DNA of 64,000 bases from Solen grandis (lineage: Eukaryota; Mollusca; Bivalvia; Adapedonta; Solenidae). The stretch spans positions 34,414,279-34,478,278 of the forward strand of contig CM037785.1 of NCBI GenBank assembly GCA_021229015.1, in the 5' to 3' direction. Positions 58,671-64,000 of the stretch are shown in pieces (position 1 is the first letter of the stretch; each line of letters begins with the position of its first letter). The notes beneath the pieces are model-generated. The model was not told the origin of the DNA, did no database searches, and worked only from the letters and a program-made list of their open reading frames with translations. The position numbers and the translations under genes are program-made.

Positions 58671-58861
58671 TTAAATACAACCATTATGATTATTTATTTG
58701 TAAAGGATACTAAATATAAACTGCATATCAAAAATATATCAGTGTGTGTGTCAAGCCCATTTTTTCAGGTGATTATATTTTTCATGAATATCATAAAAGG
58801 TAAAATGAATCATGTACTTACGCAAGTTGATTAAAATTCGTGTCTTTTTTTTTTTTTTTTT

Positions 58862-59165
58862 AATTTTTGTTTGTTTGTTTGTCGGGTTAAAAGTCCCACC
58901 GACAGTATTTCAGTTATTTGAGCTACGTCTACTTAAGGCCACACTACAGTATCACGCAGTAGACACATAGTATGGTACCACATCCAGTCCCATCATCCTG
59001 ACACTGGGACAATCAGTCCTGGAACTACCCTGTATATACATGTATGCTGAACGCCAGGCAGATAACTACCAGTACCATTTTAACGACTATGTCGCGGTCA
59101 AAGATCGAACCTATGACTTTCCGCTGCTGATGCGGACGCTTTAACCACTCGGTCCGTGGGGACGG
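58862..59165 (-). mobile_element. Family-2 tRNA-derived SINE
   Basis: On the minus strand it begins ccgtccccacggaccgagtg and gttaaagcgtccg, has the B-box-like taggttcgatctttg, body gtagttccagg and ataactgaaatactgtcggt, and ends in gggacttttaacccgac and a (caaa)n run. Nearly full length with scattered losses. Confidence 0.75.
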
Positions 59166-59619
59166 CCGTGAGGTATATCTTATTCTTAATAACAAAGGTA
59201 CGGTAAGTATGGAAACATGATCTATAATGCAGTACAAACAAGTTCGATGCATGTAGTGAAAACATTCAATTTGTAAAATCATTTAAGTCGAAACTACATA
59301 CCCAACATTAAGGATGTCCGTCAACATTGTGTGCGTTTATCAAATGCGTATTTGAAAAGTTACGTTTCTTATGTTTAAAAATAATTTCATTAAAAAAAAT
59401 GTAAAAGAGAGCACTAAGCAGGCCTGATTGGGCTACTACTCGTTAAAACCGGTACTTCGATTTTTAGTCTCTTAAATGCAAAGGCAACAATATAAATCCT
59501 GATCAGACATAACTTACTGCCTTTCCAGTGGTTAAAATACGGGCAAACATGAGCACTAATTTGCCCCCAACTCGTAAAATGGTTAATGCGAATAACTGAT
59601 GCTACAGCTCCATATATGT

Positions 59620-59620
<1 letters not shown>
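59166..59620. other. No feature seen
   Basis: AT-rich spacer between a SINE and the (TC)n tract that precedes the satellite. Confidence 0.5.

Positions 59621-59621
<1 letters not shown>

Positions 59622-59657
<36 letters not shown>
59622..59657. repeat. (TC)n microsatellite
   Basis: About 17 TC units, 190 bases before the satellite array. Confidence 0.95.
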
Positions 59658-59660
<3 letters not shown>

Positions 59661-59844
59661 AGAATAATAAGATGCATCTGTTATTTCATTTCAGTATTTA
59701 GGTAAGTGAATTCGGTACTTTGGTAAATATTACTGACTTTGCATTATATTTTTATATATGTATTCATCTTGCTCAGTATGTTATTACATAATTTCAAGCA
59801 CCTGTTTGACTGGCTTATTTAATGTGATGCAATGTCTAACATAT

Positions 59845-62800
59845 TTGTTTTATACAGAACACTGTCAGGACAATCATCGTACTTGTTTTATACAGAACAC
59901 TGTCAGGACAATCATCGTACTTGTTTTATACAGAACACTGTAAGGACAATCATCATACTTGTTTCATACATGTACAGAACACTGTCAGGACAATCATCGT
60001 ACTTGTTTTATACAGAACACTGTCAGGACAATCATCGTACTTGTTTAACAGAACACTGTTCAGGACAATCATCTACTTGTTTAATACAGAACTACTTCAG
60101 GACAATCATCGTACTTGTTTATACAGAAACTGTCAGGACAAATCATCTACTTGTTTTATACAGAACACTGTCAGGACAATCATCGTACTTGTTTATACAG
60201 ACCTTAGGAAATATCGTACTGTTTAATACAGAAACTGTCAGGACAATCATCTACTGTTTATACAGAACACTGTCAGGACATCATCGTACTTGTTTTAATA
60301 CAGAACACTGTCAGGACAATCATCATACTTGTTTTTATACAGAAACTGTCAGGACAATCATCTACTTGTTTTATACAGAATCACTGTAAGGACAATCATC
60401 GTACTTGTTTTATACAGAAACTGTCAGGACAATCATCATACTTGTTTTATACAGAACACTGTCGGACAATCATCGTACTTGTTTAATACAGAATACTGTA
60501 GGACAATCATCGTACTTGTTTTATACAGAAACTGTCAGACAATCATCATACTTGTTTATACAGAACACTGTCAGGACAATCATCGTACTTGTTTTATACA
60601 GAACACTGTCAGGACAATCACGTAACTGTTTTATACAGAAATGTCAGGACATATCATCTACTTGTTTATACAGAACACTGTCAGGACAATCATCGTACTT
60701 GTTTTATACAGAACACTGTCAGGACAATCATCATACTTGTTTCATCTACTTTTTTATACAGATCTTAGGACAATCTTACTTGTTTTTTACAGAAACGTCA
60801 GGACAATCATCTACTGTTTTTCAGAATACATGTAAGGACATCATCATACTTGTTTATACAGAACACTGTAGGACAATCATCTACTTGTTTTTATACAGAA
60901 ACGTCAGACAACTCATACTTGTTTATGAACTGCAACAATCATCGTACTTGTTTATACAGAACATGTCAGGCAATCATCGTACTTGTTTCTTACAGAACAC
61001 TGTACGGACAATCATCATACTTGTTTTATACAGAACACTGTAGGACAATCATCTATTGTTTAAAACAGAATCACTGTCAGGACAATCATCATACTTGTTT
61101 TAACAGAACATGTCAGACAATCATCATACTTGTTTAATACAGAACATGTAGGACATATCATCTTGTTTTATACAGAATACTGTCAGGACAATCAAATACT
61201 TGTTTTATACAGAAAGAGGACAACATCACTTGTTTTATACAGAACAGTCAGGACATCATCGATACTTGTTTTAATACAGAACTACTGTCAGGACAATCAC
61301 GTGACTTGTTTAAATACAGAACACTGTAGACAATCAATCGTACTGTTATACAGAAACTGTCAGGACATCATTACTTTTTTTTTCCACTTCAACATCTCTC
61401 TTGTTTATACAGACATCTGTCAGACAATCATCGTACTTTGTTTTACAGAACTGTCAGCATATATATTGTTTATACAGATCACTGTCAGTGACAATCAAGT
61501 ACTGTTTACAGACACTGTCAGGACAATCATCTAACTTGTTTATACAGACTACTGTAAGACAATCATCGTACATGTTTAATACAGAACACTGTCAGGACAA
61601 TCATCGTACTTGTTTTATACAGAACACTGTAGGACAATCATCTACTTGTTTATACAGAACACTGTCAGGACAATCATCGTACTTGTTTTATACAGAACAC
61701 TGTCAGGACAATCATCGTACTTGTTTTATACAGAACACTGTCAGGACAATCATCATACTTGTTTTATACAGAACACTGTCAGGACAATCATCATACTTGT
61801 TTTATACAGAACACTGTAAGGACAATCATCGTACTTGTTTTATACAGAATACTGTAAGGACAATCATCATACTTGTTTTATACAGAACACTGTAAGGACA
61901 ATCATCGTACTTGTTTTATACAGAATACTGTAAGGACAATCATCGTACTCGTTTTTTACAGAATACTGTAAGGACAATCATCATACTTGTCTTATACAGA
62001 ACACTGTAAGGACAATCATCGTACTTGTTTTATACAGAACACTGTCAGGACAATCATCGTACTTGTTTTATACAGAACACTGTCAGGACAATCATCGATA
62101 CTTGTTTTATACAGAACACTGTCAGGACAATCATCGTACTTGTTTTATACAGAACACTGTCAGGACAATCATCGTACTTGTTTTATACAGAACACTGTCA
62201 GGACAATCATCGTACTTGTTTTATACAGAACACTGTCAGGACAATCATCATACTTGTTTTATACAGAACACTGTCAGGACAATCATCGTACTTGTTTTAT
62301 ACAGAACACTGTCAGGACAATCATCGTACTTGTTTTATACAGAATACTGTCAGGACAATCATCATACTTGTTTTATACAGAACACTGTCAGGACAATCAT
62401 CGTACTTGTTTTATACAGAACACTGTCAGGACAATCATCGTACTTGTTTTATACAGAACACTGTCAGGACAATCATCGTACTTGTTTTATACAGAACACT
62501 GTCAGGAATCATCGTACTTGTTTTATACAGAACACTGTAAGGACAATCATCGTACTCGTTTTTTACAGAATACTGTAAGGACAATCATCGTACTTGTTTT
62601 ATACAGAAACTGTAAGGACAATCATCATACTTGTTTTATACAGAACACTGTAGGACAATCATCTACTTGTTTTATACAGAAACTGTAGGACAATCATCGT
62701 ACTGTTTTTACAGAATACTGTAAGGACAATCATCATACTTGTTTTATACAGAACACTGTCAGGACAATCATCATACTTGTTTTATACAGAAACTGTAGGA

Positions 62801-64000
62801 CAATCATCTACTTGTTTATACAGAAACTGTCAGGACAATCATCATACTTGTTTATACAGAACACTGTCAGGACAATCATCTACTTGTTTTATACAGAACA
62901 CTGTCAGGACAATCATCATACTTGTTTTATACAGAAACTGTCAGGACAATCATCTACTTGTTTATACAGACACTGTCAGGACAATCATCTACTTGTTTAT
63001 ACAGAACACTGTCAGGACAATCATCATACTTTTTATACAGAACACTGTCAGGACAATCATCGTACTTGTTTATACAGAACACTGTCAGGACAATCATCAT
63101 ACTTGTTTTATACAGAAACTGTCGGACAATCATCGTACTTGTTTTATACAGAACACTGTCAGACAATCATCTACTTGTTTATACAGAAACTGTCAGGACA
63201 ATCATCTACTTGTTTTATACAGAACACTGTCAGGACAATCATCATACTTGTTTTATACAGAACACTGTCAGGACAATCATCGTACTTGTTTAATACAGAA
63301 CACTGTCAGACAATCATCTACTTGTTTTATACAGAACACTGTCAGACAATCATCTACTTGTTTATACAGAACACTGTCAGGACAATCATCGTACTTGTTT
63401 ATACAGAAACTGTCAGGACAATCATCTACTTGTTTTATACAGAACACTGTCAGGACAATCATCGTACTTGTTTTATACAGAACACTGTCAGGACAATCAT
63501 CATACTTGTTTTATACAGAACACTGTCAGGACAATCATCTACTTGTTTTATACAGAACACTGTAGGACAATCATCGTACTTGTTTTATACAGAAACTGTC
63601 AGGACAATCATCTACTTGTTTATACAGAACACTGTCAGACAATCATCGTACTTGTTTAATACAGAACACTGTCAGGACAATCATCTACTTGTTTTATACA
63701 GAACACTGTCAGGACAATCATCTACTTGTTTATACAGAACACTGTCAGGACAATCATCTACTTGTTTTATACAGAACACTGTCAGGACAATCATCTACTT
63801 GTTTTATACAGAAACTGTAGGACAATCATCGTACTTGTTTATACAGAAACTGTCAGACAATCATCATATTGTTTTATACAGAACACTGTCAGGACAATCA
63901 TCTACTTGTTTATACAGAACACTGTCAGGACAATCATCATACTTGTTTTATACAGAACACTGTCAGGACAATCATCTACTTGTTTATACGAACACTGTCA
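59845..64000 (+). repeat. 38-bp satellite array, more than 100 units, open at the window edge
   Basis: The intact unit is ttgttttatacagaacactg plus tcaggacaatcatcgtac (38 bp). About 1 kb (61560-62560) is almost perfectly regular. On both sides most units are 35-37 bp because of single-base losses. The array continues past 64000. Since 38 is not a multiple of three, all three plus frames read YTEHCQDNHRTCF-like strings, which explains the long false ORFs here. Confidence 0.98.

Noticed and set aside
59832..63659. Long plus-strand ORFs (up to 262 aa) and minus-strand ORFs in the terminal array
   Set aside because: They are translations of the 38-bp satellite in rotating frames (YTEHCQDNHRTCF-like strings), not genes.
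59845..64000. CRISPR-like array of direct repeats
   Set aside because: The units are contiguous with no unique spacers, and the genome is eukaryotic.

Overview
This is an intron-rich, AT-rich animal genome segment packed with tRNA-derived SINEs, short inverted-repeat elements and minisatellites. The repeat families (SINE tails ending in the complement of gtttaacgtcccaccgac, dispersed TGACCTTGACCTTTGA units, inverted repeats carrying 'cgtgggacactaattttcg') point to a bivalve mollusc. That assignment is inference from repeat style, not from a marker gene. The window contains one 100-N scaffold gap (50001-50100).

The one convincing protein-coding gene lies on the minus strand at about 1.9-14.5 kb. 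It is a SWAP-70/DEF6-family protein, reconstructed here as nine coding exons with GT-AG borders and compatible phases (predicted 920 aa). Its order is an EF-hand-like N-terminus, PH domain, long coiled coil and the family's conserved C-terminal block. These are followed by a long acidic, repetitive tail not found in vertebrate SWAP-70 or DEF6. Downstream of the predicted stop the same acidic composition continues in shifted frames to 1436, so the real C-terminus is uncertain. The introns hold an inverted-repeat element, two SINEs, a 24-bp minisatellite and simple repeats.

From 14.5 to 59.8 kb I see no recognisable host gene. The region is a mosaic. It has at least two SINE families with different tRNA-like heads but a shared 3' tail motif, a decayed non-LTR retrotransposon (39.6-41.8 kb) invaded by both a SINE with clear target duplications and a TGACCT-rich repeat, and a piggyBac-like TTAA MITE (42.9 kb). 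It also has several other palindromic MITE-like elements and a facing pair of GC-rich 'ggggcgaaa' elements (33.0 and 35.2 kb). Most striking is a SINE in which the segment between the A and B boxes has expanded into a ~1.1 kb minisatellite (37.6-38.9 kb).

From 59.85 kb to the window end (and beyond) runs a 38-bp satellite with over 100 units. Its recurrent single-base losses fall at the same positions that are polymorphic between intact units, which looks like a consensus artefact of a collapsed array. Many apparent ORFs in the window are read-throughs of these repeats and are not genes.
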